A program made the position numbers and the translations under genes. The notes under the pieces were generated by a model that was not told the origin of the DNA, searched no databases, and was given only the letters and a program-made list of their open reading frames with translations. From Kitasatospora cineracea (lineage in GTDB: Bacteria > Actinomycetota > Actinomycetes > Streptomycetales > Streptomycetaceae), in NCBI RefSeq assembly GCF_003751605.1, contig NZ_RJVJ01000002.1, positions 62,001 to 126,000 on the forward strand: a stretch of DNA of 64,000 bases, given 5' to 3'. Below are positions 8,501 to 17,229 of this stretch, piece by piece (the stretch's first letter is position 1; every line of letters begins with the position of its first letter).

Positions 8501-10603
8501 GTGACTCACACCGACCCCTACCTCGCGCTGAGCGCCGCCACCGGCCGCTTCAGCTACGGCGCCCCGCGCGCCGTCACCCTGTCCGCCGACGCCGGCCGCG
8601 CCCTGTTCCTGCGCTCGACCGGCGCCACCGACCCGGTCGAACGGCTCTGGCGGTACGACCTGGCCACCGGCCGGGAGCGACTGGTCGCCGACCCGGCGGC
8701 GATCGCCCCGGGGCGCACCGGCGCGGCCGCCGAACTGCCGCCGCTGGAGCGCCGGTTGCGCGAGCGGATCCGGCTGTGGGCGCCCGGCATCGGCTCGTTC
8801 GCGGCCACCGCCGACCTGTCCCGGGCCGTCTTCGCGCTGGACGGCCGGGTCTTCCGGTGCGACACCGAGACCGGCACCAGCACCGAACTCCCGGTCGCCG
8901 GGCCCGCGTTCGACCCCCGGCCGAACGCCGACGGCTCGGTGGTGGCGTACGTGGCCGGCGGGGCGCTGCACCTGACGCCGGGCGGGCGGGTCAGCCCGGC
9001 GGACGGCGCGCTGTGGGGCGTGGCCGAGTTCGCCGCGCAGGAGGAGCTGGGCCGCACCCGGGGCCACTGGTGGGCGCCGGACGGCAGCGCCCTGCTGGCC
9101 GCCCGGGTGGACGAATCCGCCCTGCCGCTGCGGCACTTCGCCGACCCGGCGCACCCGGAGGCGGCCCCCGAGTCCTTCGCCTACCCGCAGGCCGGCGGCC
9201 CGAACGCGGACGTCCAGCTGTGGGTGCTGCGCCCGGGCGGCGCCCCGACGCGACTGCGTTGGGACACCGGCGAGTTCCCGTACCTGACGGCGGCGGGCTG
9301 GGAGGGCGGCGGCGAAATCCTGCTGACCGTCGCGGACCGGCTGCAGCAGCGCGTGCTGCTGCTGAGCGCCGACCCGGCGACCGGCGAAACCCGCGAACTG
9401 AGCCGCACCGAGGACGAGTTCTGGGTCGACCCGCTGCCCGGCACCCCGCTGCGGCTGGCCGACGGCCGGGTACTGACCTCCGCCGACACCCCGGCCGCCC
9501 GCGGGGTGGCGCTGGACGGCAAGATCCTCACCGACGAGCGCCTCCAGGTGCGCCGGGTGGTCGGCCCGCGGCCCGACGGGCGGCTGCTGGTCGAGGCGGG
9601 CGACGGCGACCCGGCCGACCAGCACGTGTTCCTGCTCGACCCGGGCACCGGGGCGCTGGAGAAGCTGACCGCGGGCGCGGGCGTGCACGCGGTGGCCGCC
9701 CACGCCGGGGACGTGCTGCTGCTCACCTCGGCCTCGCTGGACGGCGTCCGCCGCGAGCTGCGAACCGCCGCGAGCAGCACGGACTTCCCCGACCTGACGG
9801 CCGAACTCCCCTACCGTCCGCGCCCGTCGCTGTCCCGGGTGACCGAACTCGGCCTGCCCGCCGCGGTGCTGTACCCGCGCGGGCACGTGCCGGGCCGCCG
9901 GCTGCCGGTGCTGCTGGACGTGTACGGCGGCCCGGGCTTCCAGGTGATCGCCAACGAGCCGCGCCGCTGGCAGTTCAAGCAGTGGTGGGCCGACCGGGGC
10001 TTCGCCGTGGTGACGGTGGACAACCGGGGCACCCCGTTCGTCTCGCCGGACTTCACCCGGGCGGTCTTCCGCCGCTTCTCGCAGGTCGCGCTGGACGACC
10101 AGGTGGCCGCGCTGCGGGCGCTCGGCGCCGCGCACCCGGACCTGGACCTGTCCCGGGTCGGGGTGCGCGGCTGGTCGTACGGCGGGTACTTCGCGGCGCT
10201 GGCGGTGCTGCGCCGCCCGGACGTGTTCCACGCGGCCAGCGCGGGCGCCCCGCCGACCGACTTCCGGCAGTACGACACCGCGTACACCGAGCGCTACCTG
10301 GGCCTGCCGCAGGACAACCCGGAGGGGTACGCGGCGGACTGCCTGCTCGGCGACGCGCCGGGGCTGCGCCGGCCGCTGCTGCTCGTCCACGGCCTGGCGG
10401 ACGACAACGTGCACCCCTCGCACACCCTGCGGCTGTCCGAGGCGCTGACCCGGGCGGGGCGGGCGCACACCGTGCTGCCGCTGCCGGGGGTGAGCCACAT
10501 GCTGCCGGACGGGGCGCTGGAGCGGGTCGCGGTGCAGGAACTGGCCTTCTTCCGCGAAAAGTTGGGCCCGGGCCGGGAGGCGGGCGCACCCCCTTCCCCG
10601 TAG
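8501..10603 (+). CDS. S9 family serine peptidase, dipeptidyl-peptidase IV/prolyl oligopeptidase-like
   Basis: This 700-aa protein has an N-terminal beta-propeller-like region (to about residue 430) and a C-terminal alpha/beta-hydrolase domain. The catalytic serine is in RGWSYGGYFAAL near residue 560, the aspartate in LLVHGLADDNVH and the histidine in LPGVSHMLPDG near residue 665. S9 enzymes cut short peptides, often after proline. No signal peptide is visible, so it probably acts in the cytoplasm on imported peptides. The start is a GTG at 8501 with gcgg as a weak ribosome site. It ends 63 bases before the TTG of the M6 protease; operator motifs lie before both genes, linking them to the proline/hydroxyproline regulon inferred here. 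Confidence 0.88.
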   Translation: MTHTDPYLALSAATGRFSYGAPRAVTLSADAGRALFLRSTGATDPVERLWRYDLATGRERLVADPAAIAPGRTGAAAELPPLERRLRERIRLWAPGIGSFAATADLSRAVFALDGRVFRCDTETGTSTELPVAGPAFDPRPNADGSVVAYVAGGALHLTPGGRVSPADGALWGVAEFAAQEELGRTRGHWWAPDGSALLAARVDESALPLRHFADPAHPEAAPESFAYPQAGGPNADVQLWVLRPGGAPTRLRWDTGEFPYLTAAGWEGGGEILLTVADRLQQRVLLLSADPATGETRELSRTEDEFWVDPLPGTPLRLADGRVLTSADTPAARGVALDGKILTDERLQVRRVVGPRPDGRLLVEAGDGDPADQHVFLLDPGTGALEKLTAGAGVHAVAAHAGDVLLLTSASLDGVRRELRTAASSTDFPDLTAELPYRPRPSLSRVTELGLPAAVLYPRGHVPGRRLPVLLDVYGGPGFQVIANEPRRWQFKQWWADRGFAVVTVDNRGTPFVSPDFTRAVFRRFSQVALDDQVAALRALGAAHPDLDLSRVGVRGWSYGGYFAALAVLRRPDVFHAASAGAPPTDFRQYDTAYTERYLGLPQDNPEGYAADCLLGDAPGLRRPLLLVHGLADDNVHPSHTLRLSEALTRAGRAHTVLPLPGVSHMLPDGALERVAVQELAFFREKLGPGREAGAPPSP

Positions 10604-10612
10604 TGGATGACA

Positions 10613-10626
10613 TGTGAAATATTACC
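10613..10626. promoter_or_regulatory. Operator site 5, upstream of the M6 protease
   Basis: TGTGAAATATTACC matches the idealised TGTGAAATGTCACA at 11 of 14 bases. It starts 10 bases after the S9 peptidase stop and 54 bases before the TTG start of the secreted protease. The AT-rich tattac within it could be a -10 element, but I see no convincing -35. Confidence 0.5.
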
Positions 10627-10666
10627 GGCCATCCGTTTACCCACCCTTGAGAGAGGACCGGGTCAC

Positions 10667-13024
10667 TTGCGCAGACTTCCCACAGCCCTCATGGCTGCGC
10701 TGACCACCGGTGCGATAGCACTGACCGCCACCCCCGCGTTCGCCCGGCCCCACGGACCCGCCGCCGAGTTGACGGCCCAGCAGGCCGCGGACGGCCGGGA
10801 GGCGCCGCCCTCCCCGCTGCCGCCGCAGGAGAAGGCCCGGCAGGCCCTGCAGACGCAGGCCCTGGCCCAGGTCAACCAGGGCGGGGTCGCCAAGAACGGC
10901 AGGTCCGCGCCGGCCAAGGTGAAGATCGGCAACGACTACGTCCAACTGGCCAGGCAGCGCACCGACAAGGTGTTCGTGATCCTGGCCCAGTTCGGCGACC
11001 GGGTCGACGACACCACCCAGTACAACGGGCAGCCCCGCTACGGCGGCACCCCCGGCCCGCGGCACAACGCCGTCCCGCAGCCGGACGGGAGCGACACCCA
11101 CACCTACTGGGAGCACGACTTCAGCCGCGACTACTACCGGAAGATGTTCTTCGACGACACGCCCGGCGCGAACTCGATGCGCAACTTCTACCGCACCCAG
11201 TCCTCGGGCCGGTACGACCTCCAGGGCACCGTCTCCGACTGGGTGACGCTGCCGTGGAACGAGGCCCGCTACGGCTCCAACAAGGGCCCGCAGGGCGGCG
11301 GCGGCTGGACCCAGGCCCAGGAGTTCGTCCGGGACGCCACCACGGCGTGGTACGAGGGCGAGCTCGCCAAGGGCCGCACCGCGGCCGACGTCGGGGCGGA
11401 ACTCGCCCAGTACGACACCCAGGACCGCTACGACTACGACAAGGACGGGAACTTCGACGAGCCGGACGGCTACCTCGACAACGTGATCGTGGTGCACGCC
11501 GGCGTCGACGAGACCTGGGGCGGCGGCGCCCAGGGCGCCGACGCCCTGTGGGCGCACCGCAGTTGGACCTTCCCCGACCCGACCGGACAGACCGGCCCGG
11601 CGGGCAACCGGATCGGCGGCGCCCCGGTCGGCGACACCGGCCTGTACGTCTACGACTACGTCCAGGCGGGCGAGAACAGCGGCGTGGGCCTGTTCTCGCA
11701 CGAGTTCGGCCACAACCTCGGCCTGCCCGACCTGTACCCGACCACCGGCGGCGACAACTCGGTCGGCTTCTGGTCGCTGATGTCCTCCGCCTCCTACCTG
11801 GGCCGGGGCCGGAACACCACCGGCGAGTACCCGGGCGACCTGGACGCCTGGAGCAAGCTGCAACTGGGCTGGCTCGACTACGACGAGGCCCGGGCGGCGA
11901 CCCGCTCCAGCCACGCCCTGGGCGTCAGCGGCTACCACACCGACCAGGCGCAGGCCGTCCTGGTGCACCTGCCGCCGGGCAGCACCACCACCACGCTGGC
12001 CGACCCGTACGAGGGCGGCCGGCAGTGGTGGAGCGACACCGGCGACAACCTGGACGCCGCGCTCTCCCGCACCGTCGACCTGACCGGCGCCACCGGCTCG
12101 GCCGCGCTGGACGCGGCCGCCTGGTGGGACACCGAGCAGGACTACGACTTCTTCACGATCGAGGGCTCGGCCGACGGCGGCCGGACCTGGACGCCGCTGC
12201 ACGGTACCGCCGACGGGCAGCCGATCGGCGACACCCCCGCGCTGACCCCAGGCCTGAGCGGCAGCTCCGGCGGCTGGCGGCAGCTGCACGTCCCGCTCGA
12301 CGCCTACCTCGGCAAGAGCGTGCAGGTGCGCTTCCACGTCACCTCCGACACCAACACCCACGGCAAGGGCGTGCTGGTCGACGCGGTGCGGCTGACCGCC
12401 GACGGCGCGGTGCTGCTGAGCGACGGCGCGGAGGGCGGCGGGGCCGCGGGCTGGGCGCAGGTCGGCTTCACGGTGGTCCGGGGCAGGGACGCCGTCCAGC
12501 AGCACCCGCGGGCGTACCTGGTGGAGAACCGCCGCTACGCCGGCTACGGCGCCTTCCTGAGGACCGGCCCGTACAACTTCGGCTACTCGGGCGTGCCGGG
12601 CAAGGCCGACGTGATCGACACCTACCCGTACCAGGAGGGCGTCCTGGTCTGGCTGTGGGACACCGGCTACGGCGACAACAACACCGCCGACCACCCGGGC
12701 GGCGGCCTGATCCTGCCGGTGGACGCGCACCCGAAGGCGCTGCGGTTCGCGGACGGGACGGTCACCAACGGGCGGTCGCAGCCGTACGACGCGGTCTTCT
12801 CGCTGAAGCCGACCACCGGGTTCACCCTGCACAGGGCGGGCGCGGCGACCAAGGTGCCGTCCGAGCCCGCGGTGCCCGCGTTCGACGACCACTCCGGGGT
12901 GTACACCGATCCGGCGCTCCCGCAGCTCGGGGTGAAGGTGCCGGACACCGGCACCCGGATCGAGGTGGTCCGGGAGACCCAGGGCGGCCGGCTCACCACG
13001 GTCCGGGTCGGCCCGGCCGCCTGA
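10667..13024 (+). CDS. Secreted M6 family (immune inhibitor A-like) metalloprotease
   Basis: This 785-aa exported zinc protease has an N-terminal signal sequence (basic RRLPT, hydrophobic LMAALTTGAIALTA, cleavage after TPAFA) and the zinc site HEFGHNLGLPD near residue 345, the HExxHxxGxxD pattern of M6 peptidases. The region after it resembles the beta-sandwich/MAM-like parts of InhA proteins, where a carboxypeptidase-regulatory or jelly-roll role is usual. It would break down extracellular protein. I choose the TTG at 10667, preceded by gagagagga at 10649-10657, because the in-frame ATG at 10607 would put 20 residues before the signal peptide and overlap operator site 5. Confidence 0.87.
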   Translation: MRRLPTALMAALTTGAIALTATPAFARPHGPAAELTAQQAADGREAPPSPLPPQEKARQALQTQALAQVNQGGVAKNGRSAPAKVKIGNDYVQLARQRTDKVFVILAQFGDRVDDTTQYNGQPRYGGTPGPRHNAVPQPDGSDTHTYWEHDFSRDYYRKMFFDDTPGANSMRNFYRTQSSGRYDLQGTVSDWVTLPWNEARYGSNKGPQGGGGWTQAQEFVRDATTAWYEGELAKGRTAADVGAELAQYDTQDRYDYDKDGNFDEPDGYLDNVIVVHAGVDETWGGGAQGADALWAHRSWTFPDPTGQTGPAGNRIGGAPVGDTGLYVYDYVQAGENSGVGLFSHEFGHNLGLPDLYPTTGGDNSVGFWSLMSSASYLGRGRNTTGEYPGDLDAWSKLQLGWLDYDEARAATRSSHALGVSGYHTDQAQAVLVHLPPGSTTTTLADPYEGGRQWWSDTGDNLDAALSRTVDLTGATGSAALDAAAWWDTEQDYDFFTIEGSADGGRTWTPLHGTADGQPIGDTPALTPGLSGSSGGWRQLHVPLDAYLGKSVQVRFHVTSDTNTHGKGVLVDAVRLTADGAVLLSDGAEGGGAAGWAQVGFTVVRGRDAVQQHPRAYLVENRRYAGYGAFLRTGPYNFGYSGVPGKADVIDTYPYQEGVLVWLWDTGYGDNNTADHPGGGLILPVDAHPKALRFADGTVTNGRSQPYDAVFSLKPTTGFTLHRAGAATKVPSEPAVPAFDDHSGVYTDPALPQLGVKVPDTGTRIEVVRETQGGRLTTVRVGPAA

Positions 13025-13061
13025 CCGGGGCCCGGTCCGCGGGACACCGCAGGCCGGCGGC

Positions 13062-13095
13062 TTGTAAAGAGTTCTTTCTAAAGCTAGCTTTAGAA
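13062..13095 (+). promoter_or_regulatory. Promoter with 20-bp perfect palindrome over the -10 box
   Basis: The -35 box ttgtaa (13062-13067) and -10 box tagctt (13085-13090) are 17 bases apart. The perfect palindrome ttctaaagctagctttagaa (13076-13095) covers the -10 and ends one base before the ATG at 13097. Transcription should begin at or beside the A of that ATG, so the message is probably leaderless and the repressor would shut off its own operon. Confidence 0.8.
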
Positions 13096-13096
13096 C

Positions 13097-13690
13097 ATGA
13101 GCGAACAGCCGCCGGCCATCCGGCTCACCGACCCGCGCGCCCTGCGCGCCTACGCCCATCCCACCCGGATGGCACTGGTCGGCCTGCTCCGCCTGCACGG
13201 GCCGCTGACCGCGACCCGGGCGGCGGAGCTGCTCGGCACCGAATCGGTGGCGAGCTGCTCCTTCCACCTGCGCCAGCTCGCCAAGTACGGGCTGGTGGAG
13301 GAGGCCGGCGGCGGACGCGGCCGGGAGAAGCCCTGGCGGGCGACCGCCGCCTTCACCAGCTGGGACGCCTCCCCCGCCGACCCGGAGCAGGCCGCCGCCA
13401 CCGAGGCCCTGCAACGGGCCGTGCTGGACGGCTACTTCGCCCGCGCCACCGGCTGGCTGCTGCACCGCGGCACCGACGCCCCCGAGTGGCGCGAGGCCGC
13501 CTCCTTCGGCGACAGCGCCGTCCTGGTCACCGCCGCGGAACTCGCCGAACTCACCGCGCGCATCGAGGAGTTGACCCGCCCCTACACGGAGCGGCTGGGC
13601 CGCCCCGGCCCGCCCCCCGAGGGCGCCCGGGCCGTCCAGCTGATCCAGCTCGCCGTCCCCACCGACACCCCGGAGGGCACGGCGCCGTGA
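13097..13690 (+). CDS. ArsR/HTH_20-type regulator of the MFS exporter operon
   Basis: This 197-aa protein has an N-terminal winged helix (LRAYAHPTRMALVGLL, then TRAAELLGTESVASCSFHLRQLAKYGLVEE) and a helical C-terminal domain of about 100 residues, the layout of streptomycete HTH_20 regulators of efflux genes. It starts at the ATG directly after a 20-bp palindrome that covers its promoter, with no Shine-Dalgarno sequence, so autorepression on a leaderless message is likely. The MFS gene starts four bases before its end (GTGA overlap), so the two are translationally coupled; the inducer is probably an exported compound. Confidence 0.88.
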   Translation: MSEQPPAIRLTDPRALRAYAHPTRMALVGLLRLHGPLTATRAAELLGTESVASCSFHLRQLAKYGLVEEAGGGRGREKPWRATAAFTSWDASPADPEQAAATEALQRAVLDGYFARATGWLLHRGTDAPEWREAASFGDSAVLVTAAELAELTARIEELTRPYTERLGRPGPPPEGARAVQLIQLAVPTDTPEGTAP

Positions 13691-14976
13691 GCCTCCTCGA
13701 CACCCGCCCGGCCGCCGCCGTCCGCCGCCGGATACCCGCGCTGCTCCACGAACCGGCCTTCCGCCGCTACTGGACCGGCCAGACCGTCTCCTCGCTCGGC
13801 GACCAGATCACCCTGCTGGTCGTCCCGCTGATCGCGGTCTCCACCCTGCACGCCACCGCCGCCCAGATGGGCTACCTGACCGCCGCCGGCTACCTGCCCT
13901 ACCTGCTGCTCTCGCTGCACGCGGGCGGCTGGGCCGACCGCTACGGGCGCCGCCGCCGCATGATGATCGCCACCGACCTGGGCCGCGCCGCCGTCCTGCT
14001 GACCGTCCCGCTCGCCCACGCGGCCGGGGTGCTGACGCTGACCCAGCTGTACGCGGTGGTGCTCACCGTCGGCGCGCTGTCGGTGTTCTTCAACGTCTGC
14101 AACCCGCCGCTGTTCGTCGCCCTGGTGCCCGCCGAGCAGTACCTCAGCGGCAACGCGCTGATCAACGGCAGCCGGGCCGCCACCTACGTGGCCGGCCCCG
14201 GCCTCGGCGGCCTGCTGGTCCAACTCCTGGCCGCCCCGCTGGCGCTGGTGGTCGACGCGGCCTCCTTCCTGGTCTCCGCGCTGTTCCTGCGGAAGATCGA
14301 CCCGGCCGAACCGCCGCGCGCCGAGAAGGAGCACAGCGGCGCCGCGGAGGGCCTGCGCTGGATCCGGCAGGACGCGGTGGTCCGGGCCTCGCTGCTCGGC
14401 ACCGCCACCGTCAACCTGTTCACCTTCGTCATCGGCGCGCTGTTCGTCCTCTACGCCACCCGGGAACTCCACTTCAGCGCCGGCCTGCTGGGCGCGGTGA
14501 TGGGCGCCGCCGCCGTCGGCACCCTGCTCGGCGCGGCCCTCACCGGACGGCTCGCCGCCCGGATCGGCATCGGGCCCGCGTTCCTGCTCGGCCTGGTGCT
14601 CTTCCCCGCCCCGCTGCTGCTGGTCCCGCTCGCGGGCGGCTCGGTCGCCGCCTCCGCGGCCCTGCTGTTCGGCGCCGAGTTCCTCTCCGGCGTGGGCGTG
14701 ATGATCCTGGACATCTCGGCCGGCACCATCTTCGCCGCCTGCATCCCCGACGCCCTGCGCTCCCGGGTCTTCGGCGCCTACCAGGCCGTCAACTACGGCG
14801 TCCGCCCGCTGGGTTCGCTGCTCGGCGGCCTGCTCGGCAGCACCATCGGCCTGCGCCCGGCACTGTGGACCGCCGCCGTCGGCGCGGTCTGCTCCGGCCT
14901 GTGGGTGCTGTTCTCGCCGATCCCGCGGATGCGCGAACTCCCCGTCCGGACGCCGGAGGAGGAGCCGGAGAGCTGA
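13687..14976 (+). CDS. MFS transporter, drug-efflux type
   Basis: This 429-aa membrane protein has about 12 hydrophobic segments and the MFS signature between helices 2 and 3 (GGWADRYGRRRRMM, near residue 80). The N-terminal FRRYWTGQTVSSLGDQI is common in MFS_3/enterobactin-exporter-like proteins (TMEffector). It overlaps the regulator gene by four bases, which supports regulated export of a small toxic or signalling molecule. The substrate cannot be told. Confidence 0.88.
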   Translation: MSLLDTRPAAAVRRRIPALLHEPAFRRYWTGQTVSSLGDQITLLVVPLIAVSTLHATAAQMGYLTAAGYLPYLLLSLHAGGWADRYGRRRRMMIATDLGRAAVLLTVPLAHAAGVLTLTQLYAVVLTVGALSVFFNVCNPPLFVALVPAEQYLSGNALINGSRAATYVAGPGLGGLLVQLLAAPLALVVDAASFLVSALFLRKIDPAEPPRAEKEHSGAAEGLRWIRQDAVVRASLLGTATVNLFTFVIGALFVLYATRELHFSAGLLGAVMGAAAVGTLLGAALTGRLAARIGIGPAFLLGLVLFPAPLLLVPLAGGSVAASAALLFGAEFLSGVGVMILDISAGTIFAACIPDALRSRVFGAYQAVNYGVRPLGSLLGGLLGSTIGLRPALWTAAVGAVCSGLWVLFSPIPRMRELPVRTPEEEPES

Positions 14977-15179
14977 ACCTCCCGCGCCACGCCGTCTTCA
15001 CCGGGACGCTTCAAAATCCGCGAACCATAGCGCATTCGTGCATATGCCCGAGGGATATGGCGGAAAGTCTCGCCCTCCCGTGGCAGCGCCGGTAGCGTTG
15101 CGTCCCGGTCAGACTACCGCAGGTGAAGGCGGTGACGGCGACGCACCGTGCCCCGCACGGTGGGGAGGGAACGCGGTAC

Positions 15180-15563
15180 GTGCCCGGGATCGAGGAGTGC
15201 CTTGCGGAAGCCATGGGGATCACCGGCGCGCTGGGGGTCAGCCTGGTCGACTGGACCAACGGCCTGGCCATAGGCACCGCCGGTCTCGGCCCCGACGGCG
15301 ACCACGAGGTCGGCGCCGCGGACGCCACCGAGCTCGCCCGGGCCGTCACCCAGACCCCGTCGTTCGCCGACCCGGACAGCGGCGCCCCGCCCGCCGAGGA
15401 CGTCATCGTCACCTCGGCGGGCAACTACCACCTGCTGCGCTTCGTCCCCGCGGCCTTCGACGCCAACGTCTTCCTCTACCTGCGGCTGGACCGGGACCTC
15501 GCCAACCTGGCGATGGCCCGGCTCCGGCTGGCCGCCATCGCCGACCGGCTGGTGCTCTCCTGA
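15180..15563 (+). CDS. Roadblock/LC7-like protein
   Basis: This 127-aa divergent roadblock protein has ALGVSLVDWTNGLAIGTAG near residues 13-31 and NVFLYLRLDRDLANLAMARLRL near the end, which match the paralogues at 6444 and 17230. The GTG at 15180 has ggaggg ten bases upstream and gives the family's usual length; a GTG at 15123 would add 19 residues without support. The TGA overlaps the ATG of the next gene (tgatg), so the two are coupled. It may sense or recruit a partner for the protein downstream. Confidence 0.78.
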   Translation: MPGIEECLAEAMGITGALGVSLVDWTNGLAIGTAGLGPDGDHEVGAADATELARAVTQTPSFADPDSGAPPAEDVIVTSAGNYHLLRFVPAAFDANVFLYLRLDRDLANLAMARLRLAAIADRLVLS

Positions 15564-16669
15564 TGCGGCCCACCGACACCCTCGCTCCCGCACCGGCCCT
15601 CGCCCCCGCACCGGCCCCGGAGCCGCCACCGGCCGTGCCGCCCATGCCGACGGTGCCGCCGCTGCTGGTCGCCTCGCCGGTCTCGGTGCACCGACTGGTG
15701 CCCGCCGCCGGGCAGTTCGGCCCCGCCGCCGAGGTCCCCGGCCCGTACCTGACCGCGCTGCCCCCGGCCGCCGCGCCCACGACGCCCCCGGCGCCCCGGC
15801 CGCGGGCCCACGCCGCGCCGCTGCCGCGCCGCCGGCGCTCCAGCTGCGCGCCCGCCACCACCTTCGAGGCCGCGCTGACCGACCTCGCCGCGGAGGGCTC
15901 CACCGGCGCCCTGCACGGCCCGGACGGCGCGGTGCACCTGTCCGGCGGCCTGGTGGTGCACGCCGAGGCGCCGGGCGCGGCGACCGTCGGCCACCTGCTG
16001 ACCGGGGCCGGGCGGATCACCGTGCGGGAGTGGGAGGACAGCCTGCTGCTGGGGGCCGGACGGCTCGCCGAGTACCTGCTGGGCAGCGGCCTGGCCGGGG
16101 CGGGCGAGCTCGAACTCGCCCGGCTGGCCGCCACCCTGGACGGCGCGCAGGACGCGCTGGCCCAGCACGGCGGCGAGCTGCGCTTCGACCCGGCCGCGCG
16201 GCCGGTGTTCGCCCTGGCCCGCCCGCTCTCGGTGCTGGAGCTGCGCGGCGCGATCGGCCGCCGCCGCTCGCTGCTGGACGGCTGCTGGCCGTCCGCCGAG
16301 CTGGACCGGGCGCCGCTGCTGGCCACCGGCGCCGCCCCGACCCGCCGCACCGCGGTGCCGCACCGCCGCCGGCAGTCGCTGCTGGCCGCGGCCGACGGCA
16401 CCCGCACCGCGCCCGAGCTGGCCCGGCTGCTGGGGCGCTCCACCTACGGCACGCTGCTGGACGTCCGGCAGCTGGCCGCCGCGGGGCTGCTCGCCGTCCC
16501 GCGGCCGGCCGCCGTCCCCGACCCGCCCCCGGCCGCGGTGTCCCCGGCCGCCGTGCCGCCGGCCGCGCCACCGGACGTGCTGCTGCCGCCCGGTCCGCGC
16601 TCCTACGACTCCGCGGACCCGGAGGTGGGCCTGCTGCTCCGACTACGCGCTGCCCTGGAGGCCCTGTGA
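15563..16669 (+). CDS. Pro/Ala-rich protein with DUF4388-like domain
   Basis: This 368-aa protein has no signal peptide. Residues 1-105 are Pro/Ala-rich and probably disordered. Residues from about 105 to 200 (ALTDLAAEGSTGALHGPDGA, then LSGGLVVHAEAP and VGHLLTGAGRITVREWED) resemble the DUF4388/PATAN type found in signalling proteins. Residues around 275-315 (LAAADGTRTAPELARLLGRS, with LLDVRQLAAAGLL) look like a winged helix. Its place between two roadblock genes suggests a scaffold or output module for a roadblock-based switch. The domain call is by pattern only. Confidence 0.65.
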   Translation: MRPTDTLAPAPALAPAPAPEPPPAVPPMPTVPPLLVASPVSVHRLVPAAGQFGPAAEVPGPYLTALPPAAAPTTPPAPRPRAHAAPLPRRRRSSCAPATTFEAALTDLAAEGSTGALHGPDGAVHLSGGLVVHAEAPGAATVGHLLTGAGRITVREWEDSLLLGAGRLAEYLLGSGLAGAGELELARLAATLDGAQDALAQHGGELRFDPAARPVFALARPLSVLELRGAIGRRRSLLDGCWPSAELDRAPLLATGAAPTRRTAVPHRRRQSLLAAADGTRTAPELARLLGRSTYGTLLDVRQLAAAGLLAVPRPAAVPDPPPAAVSPAAVPPAAPPDVLLPPGPRSYDSADPEVGLLLRLRAALEAL

Positions 16670-16748
16670 CCGCCCCGCCCGCCCGCCCCGTCCCGCCGAC
16701 CGAGTCATGAAGCGGACCTTTCGACAACTGACCGCGAGGAGGATCCCC

Positions 16749-17138
16749 GTGCTGCCGGAGGCCGAGGTGCAGGCCGAGCTCCAGGGCCTGCGGGCGCGGG
16801 TCCCGCACCTGACCGGTTCGCTGGTGGCGACCATCGACGGCCTGGTGGTGGCGCACGACGCGGCCGCGCTGGAGCCGGAGGGCGTGGCAGCGCTGACCGC
16901 GGCGGCGCTGGGCGTCGGCTCCCGGCTGACCGAGGCGACCGGGCAGGGCGCCTTCCGGGAGCTGATCGCCCGCGGCGAGCGCGGCTACACCGCGACGTAC
17001 GCGGCCGGCGCGTACACGGTGCTGACCCTGCTGGCCGGTCCGCAGGCCAACGTGGGCCGGCTGCACCTGGAGGCCCGCCGGGCCGGGGCGCGGATAGCCG
17101 CGCTGGCCGACACCGACCTCGACCGGACGCCCTCCTGA
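16749..17138 (+). CDS. Roadblock/LC7 domain protein (CvnB-like)
   Basis: This 129-aa protein has the roadblock core LTGSLVATIDGLVVAHDAA near residues 21-39 and GGAYTVL-like strands later, closest in feel to conservon CvnB proteins. The GTG at 16749 follows aggagg with an ideal spacer; the upstream ATG at 16707 lacks a ribosome site. It follows the DUF4388-like gene by about 80 bases. No CvnA sensor kinase, CvnC or CvnD GTPase is nearby. Confidence 0.8.
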   Translation: MLPEAEVQAELQGLRARVPHLTGSLVATIDGLVVAHDAAALEPEGVAALTAAALGVGSRLTEATGQGAFRELIARGERGYTATYAAGAYTVLTLLAGPQANVGRLHLEARRAGARIAALADTDLDRTPS

Positions 17139-17186
17139 CCCCTGACGCTCATCTCACCCTGCGGTACACCCGTCGCTCCAAAGAAC

Positions 17187-17199
17187 TGACGGGCCGTCA
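17187..17199. promoter_or_regulatory. Short inverted repeat upstream of a roadblock gene
   Basis: tgacgg-g-ccgtca lies 30 bases upstream of the ATG at 17230, in the only AT-richer patch of this gap. It could be an operator or a minor mRNA hairpin. Confidence 0.35.
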
Positions 17200-17229
17200 A
17201 TTCCTTTCACGGAAGAGGTACTTGGAAAA

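Noticed and set aside
10637..13465. 942-codon minus-strand frame opposite the M6 protease
   Set aside because: It is an antisense shadow of a protein with clear signal peptide and zinc site; the composition is Gly/Arg/Val-rich with no domain.
15123..15179. Longer start for the roadblock-like protein
   Set aside because: The GTG at 15123 lacks a ribosome site and adds 19 residues not found in the paralogues, while the GTG at 15180 has ggaggg.
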